NCBI GenBank assembly: GCA_026398875.1
Contig: JAPLSB010000024.1
Coordinates: 287,946-351,945 of the forward strand
Reading direction: 5' to 3'
Length of the DNA stretch: 64,000 nt
DNA from: Gammaproteobacteria bacterium
Lineage (GTDB): Bacteria > Pseudomonadota > Gammaproteobacteria > Nevskiales > Nevskiaceae
Part shown: positions 37,588-45,390 of the stretch, piece after piece
How the letters are laid out: every line of letters starts with the position of its first letter
Numbering within the stretch: the first letter of the stretch is position 1
Notes under the pieces: model-generated
What the model was told of the DNA's origin: nothing
Databases searched by the model: none
Seen by the model: the letters and a program-made list of their open reading frames with translations, nothing else
Made by a program: the position numbers and the translations under genes

Positions 37588-38970
37588 TCAGACGGCACCG
37601 AGTCGCTGCAGCGCGGCCTGGGTCAGATACTGGTCGTAGTACTTCTGCTCGTTGGCGCCGCTCTGGTACACCCCTTCCAGCGTCCGGACCTGCTCCAGTC
37701 GAGTGACGCTATTAGTCTGGATGTCGCTGGACGTGACATGCGCCCAACTCCAGTACGGGTGCTTGCCGTCCATGAACTTCTTGCCGCCCTGATCGTAGAC
37801 CGAGTAGGCGCCGTCGAATGACCGGTACGGCTTGCCGTTGCGGTCGTAGGTGACCATGCCGATGACGATCTGGTTGCGGGCATCGAAGTAGACCCGCTTC
37901 TTGCCGATCGGCGCGCGCGGGAACTTGACCGGTTCGGCTTCGACGATCACCGCTTCCGGCACCAGTTCGACGGTGGCATCCCAGAACGTGTTGCCCTTCG
38001 GCCCGCCGTGGGTCTTGTGTTCCCAGTTCGGATGATCCGATGCCCAGCCATCAGCAAGCCCGGCCAGGAATGGCCCGCGACCGACCACCTTGTAGTTGCC
38101 CCAGGTGTACAGCGGATCACCGGCCGCCCAGGCATCGGACAGGAACAGCGTCAGGCCGGGAATCAGCGGTTCGAAGCGCTGGTCGGATGGAAACTGGCGA
38201 ATTCGCCGGAACTCCGGCACGTAGCCGTACAACGCCGGGAACGTCGAATGATCGTAGTCCCAGATGTTCAGGAACGAGGTCCCGCGATAGGCCTGCGGCT
38301 CCAGGAAGAACACGCTCTGGAAGCGCAGCTTGCCCTTGTTCTGCGGCCAGTACGGCTTCGGCTCCATGGTCACCCGGGCCACCGGCGAGAACTCGCACCA
38401 GCCGCCCGAGTAGCGGAAGCGCACGTCGCCTGACTGATCGACGGCGTACAGCTTCATTGCATAGAACGAGGCGTCGTGCCGGCCCCAGTTCAGGGTTTGG
38501 GCCGCGAACAGTTCGAGTCCATTCGCCGGCTCCGGAAATGGATTTCCGCCGATCCACGGCTGGCCATCGGCCTTGTTGACGACATTGCCCTTGGCATCGA
38601 ACCCAGCCTTGCCGGCGTTGCGCACCGTGGCCTCGATGTAGTCCCACGGCGACAGCCGCATGATGTCGGTCGTGGTCTTGCCGATCTTGAGCTTGCGGCC
38701 CTGCTTGAGGATCTGCTCGTAGCGCACCGGCTCCAGCAGATCCTTGACGAACTCCACATTGCTGGCGTCGATGATGTCGCCGGTCTTGACCTTGCCCTTG
38801 GTGTAGCCCTCGATCGACAGCAGTTCTTCGGGGTAGGCCTTGGAGATCTCGCCGTTGGCGGCGATGGCGTCCGACAGCGACATCAGCACGCCGGTCCCCA
38901 GCGCGCCGCGCGCGGCATCGGACAGGAACTTGCGCCGGGAATAGCCGCGGTCATAACGGGTGATACGCAT
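37588..38970 (-). CDS. DUF1329 envelope protein (copy 1)
   Basis: 460 residues. Twin-arginine-like start YSRRKFLSDAARGALG, then ELLSIEGYTKGKVKTGDIIDASNVEFVKDLL, and the DUF1329 core RFQSVFFLEPQAYRGTSFLNIWDYD...LYGYVPEFRRIRQFPSDQRFEPL. DUF1329 proteins are predicted periplasmic or outer-membrane lipid-binding proteins with a LolA/LolB-like fold and accompany DUF1302 barrels and MMPL pumps. GAGGAG lies upstream of the ATG. First gene of the minus-strand operon DUF1329, MMPL, monooxygenase, SnoaL-like. Confidence 0.88.
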   Translation of the reverse strand: MRITRYDRGYSRRKFLSDAARGALGTGVLMSLSDAIAANGEISKAYPEELLSIEGYTKGKVKTGDIIDASNVEFVKDLLEPVRYEQILKQGRKLKIGKTTTDIMRLSPWDYIEATVRNAGKAGFDAKGNVVNKADGQPWIGGNPFPEPANGLELFAAQTLNWGRHDASFYAMKLYAVDQSGDVRFRYSGGWCEFSPVARVTMEPKPYWPQNKGKLRFQSVFFLEPQAYRGTSFLNIWDYDHSTFPALYGYVPEFRRIRQFPSDQRFEPLIPGLTLFLSDAWAAGDPLYTWGNYKVVGRGPFLAGLADGWASDHPNWEHKTHGGPKGNTFWDATVELVPEAVIVEAEPVKFPRAPIGKKRVYFDARNQIVIGMVTYDRNGKPYRSFDGAYSVYDQGGKKFMDGKHPYWSWAHVTSSDIQTNSVTRLEQVRTLEGVYQSGANEQKYYDQYLTQAALQRLGAV

Positions 38971-39283
38971 GTCTTGCTCCTCGGGTCGCAGCTTCGGCCC
39001 CGAATCTTCGTCGGGTACCGGATCATCTGGTTGCAGCCGCGAATCGCTGAAAAATCCGCTGCTTGCGTCAGCATGCCGGGTGGCATGTCCAGTGCCGGCA
39101 CCGTAAACCCGCAGCGGCTACCGCCGCAAGCGGCCGCTCGTTCACCGCTTTTCGTGCTGCGCTGCGGCATCCGAATCGCGGTAGAGGATTCCACCCATAA
39201 GGGTAGTGCGTACCCCTATGCCGAGCGCCGACGCTCCAATCCACAAAAACCGGTACGGGATTCCCAGCCGGACGGAGGAGAGC
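38971..39283. other. Divergent control region between DUF1329 copy 1 and the kinase pair
   Basis: 313 bases with no credible gene. It holds the 25-base inverted repeat at 39196-39220, between the divergent genes and close to the kinase unit. Confidence 0.6.
39196..39220. promoter_or_regulatory. Operator-like inverted repeat
   Basis: CATAAGGGTA-GTGCG-TACCCCTATG: 10-base arms with a single mismatch. It lies 64 bases before the leader ORF of the kinase operon and about 225 bases from DUF1329 copy 1. This is a typical site for a LuxR/FixJ-type dimer; the adjacent FixJ-like regulator is the natural candidate. Confidence 0.55.
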
Positions 39284-39334
39284 ATGGCCCCCTGTTTCAA
39301 CGTGTGCCGCGATGCCCGCGAGGGCGCAGCATGA
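39284..39334 (+). CDS. 16-residue leader ORF coupled to the kinase gene
   Basis: MAPCFNVCRDAREGAA, starting 5-10 bases after a GGAGGAGAG ribosome site far stronger than any upstream of the kinase. Its stop overlaps the kinase ATG (ATGA). Two cysteines are spaced C-x3-C. It could be a regulatory leader, a redox-sensitive micropeptide, or simply the means of loading ribosomes onto the kinase. No homologue is known to me. Confidence 0.5.
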   Translation: MAPCFNVCRDAREGAA

Positions 39335-40257
39335 GCGCACTATCCGCCTACGGTACCGATACCGAGACTGCCCGCGCGCCAGCCCGGACGATCGCTCGCG
39401 ACGATCGCAGTCTCAGCCGCGCACAGGCCGAACTGGCGCTGAGCCAGAGCGAACTGCGCCGGATGCGCGATGCACTGCGCGACGAAGCACGGCGTCGGGA
39501 AGCGGCTGAAAGCGCTCTCGCCGACGCCCGGCGTCAGCACGAGAGCGAACTGGCGCGCGTCGCTCGGCTGAACACCGCCGGCGAGACGGCCGGCGCCCTC
39601 GCCCACCAGCTCGGGCAGCCACTGGCAGCGACGCTGAACTATCTGCACGGCTGCCAGCTGCGACTGCAGCACGGCGGCTTCGAGCCAGAGTCCATCCAAG
39701 CCGCGCTGGCGCTGGCGATCGAACAGGTCGAGCAGGCCGGCGGCATCGTCGGCCACGTGCGCAACTTCGTTTCACGGCATGTCCCCGACGCACGGGCCAT
39801 CGATCTTCATGCGCTGATTCGCCAGACGCTGTGCTTGATCGACGACGACTGCCGCACGCACGACATCGACGTACGTGTCTGCCTGGCCGCTGACGCGCCG
39901 CAGGCATCCGCCGACCCGCTCGAAGTCCAGCAGGTGCTGCTGAACCTGCTGCGCAATGCCATCGATGCGATGGCCGCAACCTGCGATCGACCACGCATCC
40001 TGCAGATCGACACACGGACCATCGCGAGCGGCCAGCGCATCGAGGTCGTCGTGTCGGACAGCGGACCTGGCGTGGCTGCAGCCGATCTGCCGCGCATCTT
40101 CGAGAGCTGGTACACGACCAAGCGCAACGGCCTCGGCCTCGGCCTTGCCGTGTGCCGCACGATCGTCGAATCGCACGGCGGCACGCTGCATGTGGACACC
40201 GGCAGCGCGGGTGGCGCTGCATTCCGTTTTGACTTGAGCAGGGTGGAACAAGCATGA
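39331..40257 (+). CDS. Soluble sensor histidine kinase, FixL-like core without PAS
   Basis: 308 residues with no membrane segment. An N-terminal coiled coil (about 26-80, charged heptads) is followed by the H box ALAHQLGQPLAATLNYLHG with H92, N box NLLRNAIDAMAA, G1 DSGPG and G2 GLGLGLAVCR. The kinase core resembles FixL/TodS-type proteins, but the usual PAS or heme sensor is missing. Input may come through the coiled coil or another protein. It overlaps the response regulator by four bases. Longer upstream frames are open only because of high GC. Confidence 0.87.
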   Translation: MSALSAYGTDTETARAPARTIARDDRSLSRAQAELALSQSELRRMRDALRDEARRREAAESALADARRQHESELARVARLNTAGETAGALAHQLGQPLAATLNYLHGCQLRLQHGGFEPESIQAALALAIEQVEQAGGIVGHVRNFVSRHVPDARAIDLHALIRQTLCLIDDDCRTHDIDVRVCLAADAPQASADPLEVQQVLLNLLRNAIDAMAATCDRPRILQIDTRTIASGQRIEVVVSDSGPGVAAADLPRIFESWYTTKRNGLGLGLAVCRTIVESHGGTLHVDTGSAGGAAFRFDLSRVEQA

Positions 40258-40880
40258 GAGCAGACAGCGAAAACCAGGATCCGCAAGCGACCGTGTTCGT
40301 CGTCGATGACGACGCTGCGGTGCGCAATTCGCTGCGCTGGCTGCTGGAATCGGTGAAGCTCCGGGTGCAGACCTTCGAATCGGCCGAAGCCTTCCTCGCC
40401 GTTGCCCGGCCCGATGCACGCGGCTGCATGGTGCTCGACGTGCAGATGCCCGGCATGTCCGGCCCGGCACTGTTCGAGGAATGCAAGCGCCGGCACATCA
40501 ACATGCCGACGCTGTTCCTGTCCGGCCATGGCGACGTGCCGGTGGTGGTCGACACGATCAAGGGCGGCGCCATCGATTTCCTGCTCAAGCCCGGCAACAA
40601 CCCGCTGCTGCTGGAACGTGTGCAGCAGGCCCTGCATGAGGACGAAGCGCGCCAGCAGTCACGGCAGCGCGAAACCCGCCTCGCCCAGCGCCTCGAAGGA
40701 CTGACCATCCGCGAACGGGAAATTCTCGAACAGGTGGTGGCTGGCCGCAGCAACAAGGAAGTCGGTCGCGCGCTCGGCATCAGCTACAAGACCGTTGAAG
40801 CGCATCGCGGTCGCCTGATGCGGAAGATGGGCGCTGCGTCGTTCGCCGAACTGCTGCAGATGATGCTGACCCGGGCCTGA
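40254..40880 (+). CDS. FixJ-family response regulator
   Basis: 208 residues. The receiver has acidic D18-D20, phosphorylation site D62 (MVLDVQMPGMSG) and FLLKPGNN with the conserved lysine. The LuxR helix-turn-helix is at about 145-200 (LTIREREILEQVVAGRSNKEVGRALGISYKTVEAHRGRLMRKMGA). It is coupled to the kinase by ATGA. It resembles the response regulators that control PQQ, aromatic or hydrocarbon oxidation genes (FixJ/TodT/StyR group). The inverted repeat at 39196-39220 is a likely target. Confidence 0.93.
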   Translation: MRADSENQDPQATVFVVDDDAAVRNSLRWLLESVKLRVQTFESAEAFLAVARPDARGCMVLDVQMPGMSGPALFEECKRRHINMPTLFLSGHGDVPVVVDTIKGGAIDFLLKPGNNPLLLERVQQALHEDEARQQSRQRETRLAQRLEGLTIREREILEQVVAGRSNKEVGRALGISYKTVEAHRGRLMRKMGAASFAELLQMMLTRA

Positions 40881-41139
40881 GCAAGGCCCGACGTCCGAAT
40901 CGTAGCTGCGCATTGGCGCTCGTCACATCGCACTGCTGACGCGCCGTCACCGTCGACGCAAGCCCCGTTGCCTGCTCAGGCGGACTCGCCAAGTGGCCAC
41001 CGGCGGGGCGGTATCCGAGGTCTGCTGCCAGCCGACCTCGGTCCGTGTCGCGACTTCATGTCGAATCGATCCCGCTGGCCGCCGCCGCAAGGCGCGAGCG
41101 GCCACTGCCGTTTTTCCTCCCGCACCCAGGAACCCGACC

Positions 41140-42168
41140 ATGCCGCAATCGTCCAGCACCAATCGCCGCCTCGTTCTCGTGGCCTCGCCGAAAGGCGAGC
41201 CGACGGCAGAGACCTTCCGCCTGGAGACCGTGCCGGTGCCGACACCGGGGCCGGGCCAGGTGCTGCTGCGCACGCTGTGGCTGTCGCTGGACCCGTACAT
41301 GCGCGTTCGCATTGCCGATTCCGATGGCTACATGCCGTCGGTCAAGCCGGGCGAAACGATGGTCGGCGGAACGGTGTCGGAGGTCGTCGCATCGAACCAC
41401 GCCGGTTATCAGATCGGCGATCTCGTGCAGTCGTATTCGGGCTGGCAGGACTACGCGGTGTCGGGCGGTGAAGACATCATCGTCAAGCTGCCGAAAGGCA
41501 CGAAGCAGCCCAGCCTGTATCTCGGCAGCCTCGGCATGCCCGGCTTCACGGCGTGGTACGCGCTGAGCCAGATCGGCAAGCCGAAGGCCGGTGAAACCTT
41601 CGTTGTCGCCGCCGCCACCGGCGCCGTCGGCCAGATCATCGGACAACTGGCGAAGCGGGCCGGCTGCCATGTCGTCGGCATTGCCGGCGGCGCCGACAAG
41701 TGCAGCTATGCAGTCAAGGAACTCGGCTTCGATGCCTGCATCGACCATCGCGGTGCCGATCTGCCGGCCCGGCTCAAGGCCGCCTGCCCGAACGGCATCG
41801 ACATCTACATGGAGAACGTCGGCGGCCCGGTCTTCGACGCCGTGCTGCCGTTGATGAACATGAATGCGCGGATGCCGATCTGCGGCCTGATCGCCCACTA
41901 CTCCGGCGCCGGCCTTGGCGGCGCCGACCGTCTGCCCGGCTTCCTGACCGAGACGCTGTTCAAGCGCATGAAGATCGAAGGTTTCATCATCTTCGATCAG
42001 TACCCGGCCCATTACGCCAGCTTCCTTGGCGAGATGACCGCCCCGATCGAAGCGGGTGCGGTGAAGATTCGCGAGCACGTCATCGACAGCCTCGAAGCCG
42101 CGCCACAAGGCTTCGTCGATCTGCTCGGCGGCGGCAACTTCGGCAAGGTCGTGGTCAAGGTGGCGTGA
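41140..42168 (+). CDS. NADP-dependent medium-chain reductase, PTGR/YncB type (copy 1)
   Basis: 342 residues. Zinc-independent MDR family: LSLDPYMRVRI, LGMPGFTAWYAL, nucleotide motif AATGAVGQIIGQLAK, and GIDIYMENVGGPVFDAVL. Such enzymes reduce alpha,beta-double bonds of enones or enals. The AGGAA site precedes ATG 41140. A paralogue lies at 54410-55492. It probably acts on unsaturated ketones or aldehydes arising in the same catabolism. Confidence 0.9.
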   Translation: MPQSSSTNRRLVLVASPKGEPTAETFRLETVPVPTPGPGQVLLRTLWLSLDPYMRVRIADSDGYMPSVKPGETMVGGTVSEVVASNHAGYQIGDLVQSYSGWQDYAVSGGEDIIVKLPKGTKQPSLYLGSLGMPGFTAWYALSQIGKPKAGETFVVAAATGAVGQIIGQLAKRAGCHVVGIAGGADKCSYAVKELGFDACIDHRGADLPARLKAACPNGIDIYMENVGGPVFDAVLPLMNMNARMPICGLIAHYSGAGLGGADRLPGFLTETLFKRMKIEGFIIFDQYPAHYASFLGEMTAPIEAGAVKIREHVIDSLEAAPQGFVDLLGGGNFGKVVVKVA

Positions 42169-42292
42169 AAACAACCGGCAGCGACTGCAGCGGCGCGCAG
42201 CCCGAAGGCATGCGCTCGCTGCAGCGCGCGGCCGTTGTACAGTCTCCGCCCCGCACCGCCGCGCGCCGGTGCAGCACGAGACCCGCCATTGC

Positions 42293-45034
42293 ATGACGAG
42301 CGATACCGCCGCTGCCGCCAACGCTGAAGCCGAGGTTTACAGCCACAAGCTGTTTGCCCCGACCAGCTACGCCGGTGCCATCGAACGCAAGGACATCCTG
42401 GAGCGCGCGCTGCGCGGATCGTCGGCACGCGTGGTGTTCCTGCAGGCACCGGCCGGGCACGGCAAGACCACCGCACTGCAGCAACTGAAGACGCTGTGCG
42501 AACGGGACGGCTGCCTGACCGGCTGGCTGACCTTCGACGATGCCGACAACGACAGCCGCCGCTTCTCGGTGCACCTGCAGGCCCTGGTGCTGGCGCTGAT
42601 CGGCGACGGCGCCCGCGATGCGCCACCGAGCGATGACGATTTCGCCTCGCCGAAGCTGCGGACGCGTACCGACTGGTTCGTCGACCGCCTGCTGAAAACC
42701 GGCGCGCCGGTGGCGATCTTCCTCGACGAGTTCCAGGTGCTGACCAACAAGTCGGTGCTGGCCTTCTTCCGCGAACTGTTCGAGCACGTGCCGGCCAACG
42801 TGCGGATCTTCGTCGGTTCGCGCTCGGTGCCCGACATCGGCATGGCCAAGCTGCTGGTCAACAACCAGACCACGCTGCTGCGCGCCGATGACCTGCGCTT
42901 CTCGCGGCTGGAGGTCGAGCACTTCTTCGCTTCGCGCGGCGCATCGCTGAACGTCAGCCGCGAGGAGGTCGAATCGATCTACCTGCACACCGAAGGCTGG
43001 CCGGCGGCGCTGCAACTGTTCCATCTGAGCCTTGCCAACCCGGATGTACGCCGCTCGCTCGGCGACTTCGGGGCCTCGCGCCCGCGTGAACTGGCCGAGT
43101 ACCTGACCGACAGCGTGCTCAGCCTGCAGCCGCCGGACGATCAGGAGTTCCTGCTGCGCACCTCGTTGCTGAGCCGGATGACCGCATCGCTGTGCGATGA
43201 GGTGACCGGCCGCAGCCGTTCGCAGGACACGCTGCTGCGGCTGGAGCGTTCCGGCCTGTTCATCCGCAGCCTCGATGCCGAAGGACACTGGTTCAAGTAC
43301 CACGCGCTGTTCTCGTCGTTCCTGGCCGAGGAACTGCGCACCGAAAAGCCGGAGATTGCCCGCGAAGTGCACCAGCGGGCAGCCGCCTGGAACTTCCGCA
43401 ACGGCTGCTACGAGGACGCGATCCATCACGCGATCTCCAGCCGCGATTGCGAACTGGCCGCCGAGGCGATGAACGAATGGGCGACCACGCTGGTGTCGCG
43501 TGCCCACCTGATGACCGTCGAACGCTGGTTCGCGAGCCTGCCGCTGTCCTGCATCACCAGTCGCAAGGATCTGGTCGTCAAGGTCGCCTACGCGCTGATC
43601 TTCCTGCGCCGCTACGCGGAACTGCGCAAGCTCGAGCCGGCGCTGGAGGAAGGCGCGGCTGCGCAGGCCGGCCTGGCGGTCACCAACGGACACTGCGGCA
43701 TCGTGCTGGCGATGGCGGCCATGTCCCGCAATGAGGTGGCAAAAGGCTTCGATCTGATTGGCCGGGTCGACGTGCGCAATCGCGATGTCGTCGGCTTCGG
43801 CGCATTTGAATACGGCGCGGCAGCCAATCTGCTGGCCTATCGGGCGATCACCTGCGGCGATTTCGAACGCGGCCGGGAATTGATCGCGATCGCCCGCAAT
43901 TACAACGATCGCGCGCAGGCGACGTTCAGCGGCGGCTACATGGTGGCGATCGAAGGCTTCGGCCTGGTGCTGCGCGGCCAGGTCGATGATTCGCTGAGCC
44001 GCTTCCGCAGCGCGATGGCGGCGCATCAGCCGGAACTCGACAAGTCGTTCGCATCGGCAGCCATCGCATCCGGGTTCGCGCTGGCGCTGTACGAAAGCAA
44101 CGAGCTGAATGCGCTCGAAGCGCTGACCGAAGCGCACCTGTCCGCGATTGCCGATTCAACGCTTCCGGACTGGATGCTCACGGCATTCATGGCCACCGCG
44201 CGTGGCCACGATGCCCGTGGTCGCCACGCGCGAACTCATGAAGTGCTCGATGAAGCGGAAGCGATCTGCCGCGCCAACGGCTGGACGCGTCCGGTCGCCA
44301 CGCTGAACTGGGAACGCGTGCGGCGCCTGCTGCTGGCCGGCGATCTGGCACGCGCCAGCCGGCTGGCCGCGAGCATCGTGCCGGACCCGCTGCCGCAACC
44401 GGAAGGCTGGCTGCCGATCGCCGAGGAGATCGAAGGCGAGACGCTCGGACGCATCCGTCTGGCGATCTACAGCAGCGACTGGACCAACGCTGCCGAGCTG
44501 ATCGCAATGGAAATGGCCAATGCCTCCGGCCGCGCCTACCGGCTGATCAAGCTGCATCTGCTCGACGCCGTGATGCAGCATCGCAAGGGCCAGCGCAACG
44601 CCGCGCACCGCAGCTTGCGCAAGGCGCTGCAGCTCTCCGAACCCGGTGGCTATGTCCGCGTGATGATCGACGAGGGCAGCGACATCCTGACCTTGCTGCA
44701 GGAAGAGTACGCCGCGCTGCAGGAATCGCCGTCGGGCGGCGAAAGCCGGCTGGGACCGAGCCGCGTCTATCTCGAACTGCTGCTCAACGCCGCCGGCCGC
44801 AGCCCCGGTGCCAGCAGCAGCGCAGGCCAGCGCCCGCTCGAAGCGCTGACCGATCGAGAAAAGGAGATTCTTGTTTTTCTCGCCAACGGCGTGTCGAACA
44901 AGGAAATGGCCAGCCGGATCTTCGTGTCGGAAAACACCATCAAGTTCCACTTGAAGAACATCTACTCGAAGCTTGCGGTCAGCAGCCGCGTGCAGGCCAT
45001 CACGGCCGGACGGCAGCTCGGGCTGATCGTCTGA
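42293..45034 (+). CDS. MalT-like LuxR-family ATP-dependent regulator
   Basis: About 913 residues. N-terminal STAND NTPase with Walker A QAPAGHGKTT and Walker B VAIFLDEFQ, a long helical repeat region (about 380-830), and a C-terminal LuxR helix-turn-helix (LTDREKEILVFLANGVSNKEMASRIFVSENTIKFHLKNIYSKL). The closest described type is MalT/AlkS, where an inducer and ATP cause oligomerisation on direct repeats. It lies directly upstream of the MMPL-DUF1329-YCF48-DUF1302 module, so it is the probable activator of that module. ATG 42293 (MTSDTAAA) is preferred; 42269 is an alternative. Confidence 0.92.
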   Translation: MTSDTAAAANAEAEVYSHKLFAPTSYAGAIERKDILERALRGSSARVVFLQAPAGHGKTTALQQLKTLCERDGCLTGWLTFDDADNDSRRFSVHLQALVLALIGDGARDAPPSDDDFASPKLRTRTDWFVDRLLKTGAPVAIFLDEFQVLTNKSVLAFFRELFEHVPANVRIFVGSRSVPDIGMAKLLVNNQTTLLRADDLRFSRLEVEHFFASRGASLNVSREEVESIYLHTEGWPAALQLFHLSLANPDVRRSLGDFGASRPRELAEYLTDSVLSLQPPDDQEFLLRTSLLSRMTASLCDEVTGRSRSQDTLLRLERSGLFIRSLDAEGHWFKYHALFSSFLAEELRTEKPEIAREVHQRAAAWNFRNGCYEDAIHHAISSRDCELAAEAMNEWATTLVSRAHLMTVERWFASLPLSCITSRKDLVVKVAYALIFLRRYAELRKLEPALEEGAAAQAGLAVTNGHCGIVLAMAAMSRNEVAKGFDLIGRVDVRNRDVVGFGAFEYGAAANLLAYRAITCGDFERGRELIAIARNYNDRAQATFSGGYMVAIEGFGLVLRGQVDDSLSRFRSAMAAHQPELDKSFASAAIASGFALALYESNELNALEALTEAHLSAIADSTLPDWMLTAFMATARGHDARGRHARTHEVLDEAEAICRANGWTRPVATLNWERVRRLLLAGDLARASRLAASIVPDPLPQPEGWLPIAEEIEGETLGRIRLAIYSSDWTNAAELIAMEMANASGRAYRLIKLHLLDAVMQHRKGQRNAAHRSLRKALQLSEPGGYVRVMIDEGSDILTLLQEEYAALQESPSGGESRLGPSRVYLELLLNAAGRSPGASSSAGQRPLEALTDREKEILVFLANGVSNKEMASRIFVSENTIKFHLKNIYSKLAVSSRVQAITAGRQLGLIV

Positions 45035-45113
45035 TCCCGGTGACTCGGGTGCAACGTCGAGTCGGTTTCGGCACCGCACTGCAGCAATCGCAGACCGGCC
45101 GGAAGCGCTAGCC

Positions 45114-45144
45114 CTACCCGGCCAAAACTACCCGATGGTGTAGT
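45114..45144 (+). promoter_or_regulatory. Direct CTACCCG repeats with an inverted half, upstream of MMPL copy 2
   Basis: CTACCCG occurs at 45114-45120 and 45128-45134, with GGTGTAG in the opposite sense at 45137-45143 (ACTAC...GTAGT, 45127-45144). MalT-type activators bind arrays of short directed sites, and the MalT-like gene ends 80 bases upstream. The GTAGTGC half also resembles the operator at 39196-39220. Confidence 0.35.
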
Positions 45145-45252
45145 GCCGCTCCCTCCTTCAAGCCGTCTAATCGGCCCACAACTAAAGTGCAGGTTGTCTG
45201 GCACGGCAGACCACTGCCGCCGCTACAGGCAACCATCGTTTGGAGGAGCGGA

Positions 45253-45327
45253 ATGGATGTCGAAGCCATCGATGAGTGTCATCGAGCCCGTTTGTGGCCG
45301 TCGGTCGACACCCGCCCCCTGAAGTAA
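45253..45327 (+). CDS. 24-residue small ORF with a strong ribosome site before MMPL copy 2
   Basis: It begins MDVEAIDECHRARLWP and ends in RPLK. GGAGGAG is ideally placed, stronger than the site of the MMPL gene itself, which begins 63 bases after this stop. It may be a leader peptide or an unrecognised small protein. Neither a hydrophobic segment nor a known family is seen. Compare the 16-codon leader before the kinase gene. Confidence 0.4.
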   Translation: MDVEAIDECHRARLWPSVDTRPLK

Positions 45328-45390
45328 ACCGAGGTCGTCCTCGGGCGACCATTCAGCTGGGCAGCATCCTTTCCGTCGAGGCCACACAGC

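Noticed and set aside
38476..39330. 285-codon upstream extension of the soluble kinase
   Set aside because: It overlaps the divergent DUF1329 gene and the operator-like palindrome, and the extension has no sensor domain; ATG 39331 is coupled to a leader ORF.
42155..44137. 660-codon minus-strand open frame
   Set aside because: It is antisense to the MalT-like regulator, with no recognisable domain and biased composition typical of a shadow frame.
45199..45215. TGGCACG word suggesting a sigma-54 promoter before MMPL copy 2
   Set aside because: The required GC at -12 is absent at the correct spacing; the next GC is about six bases too far.
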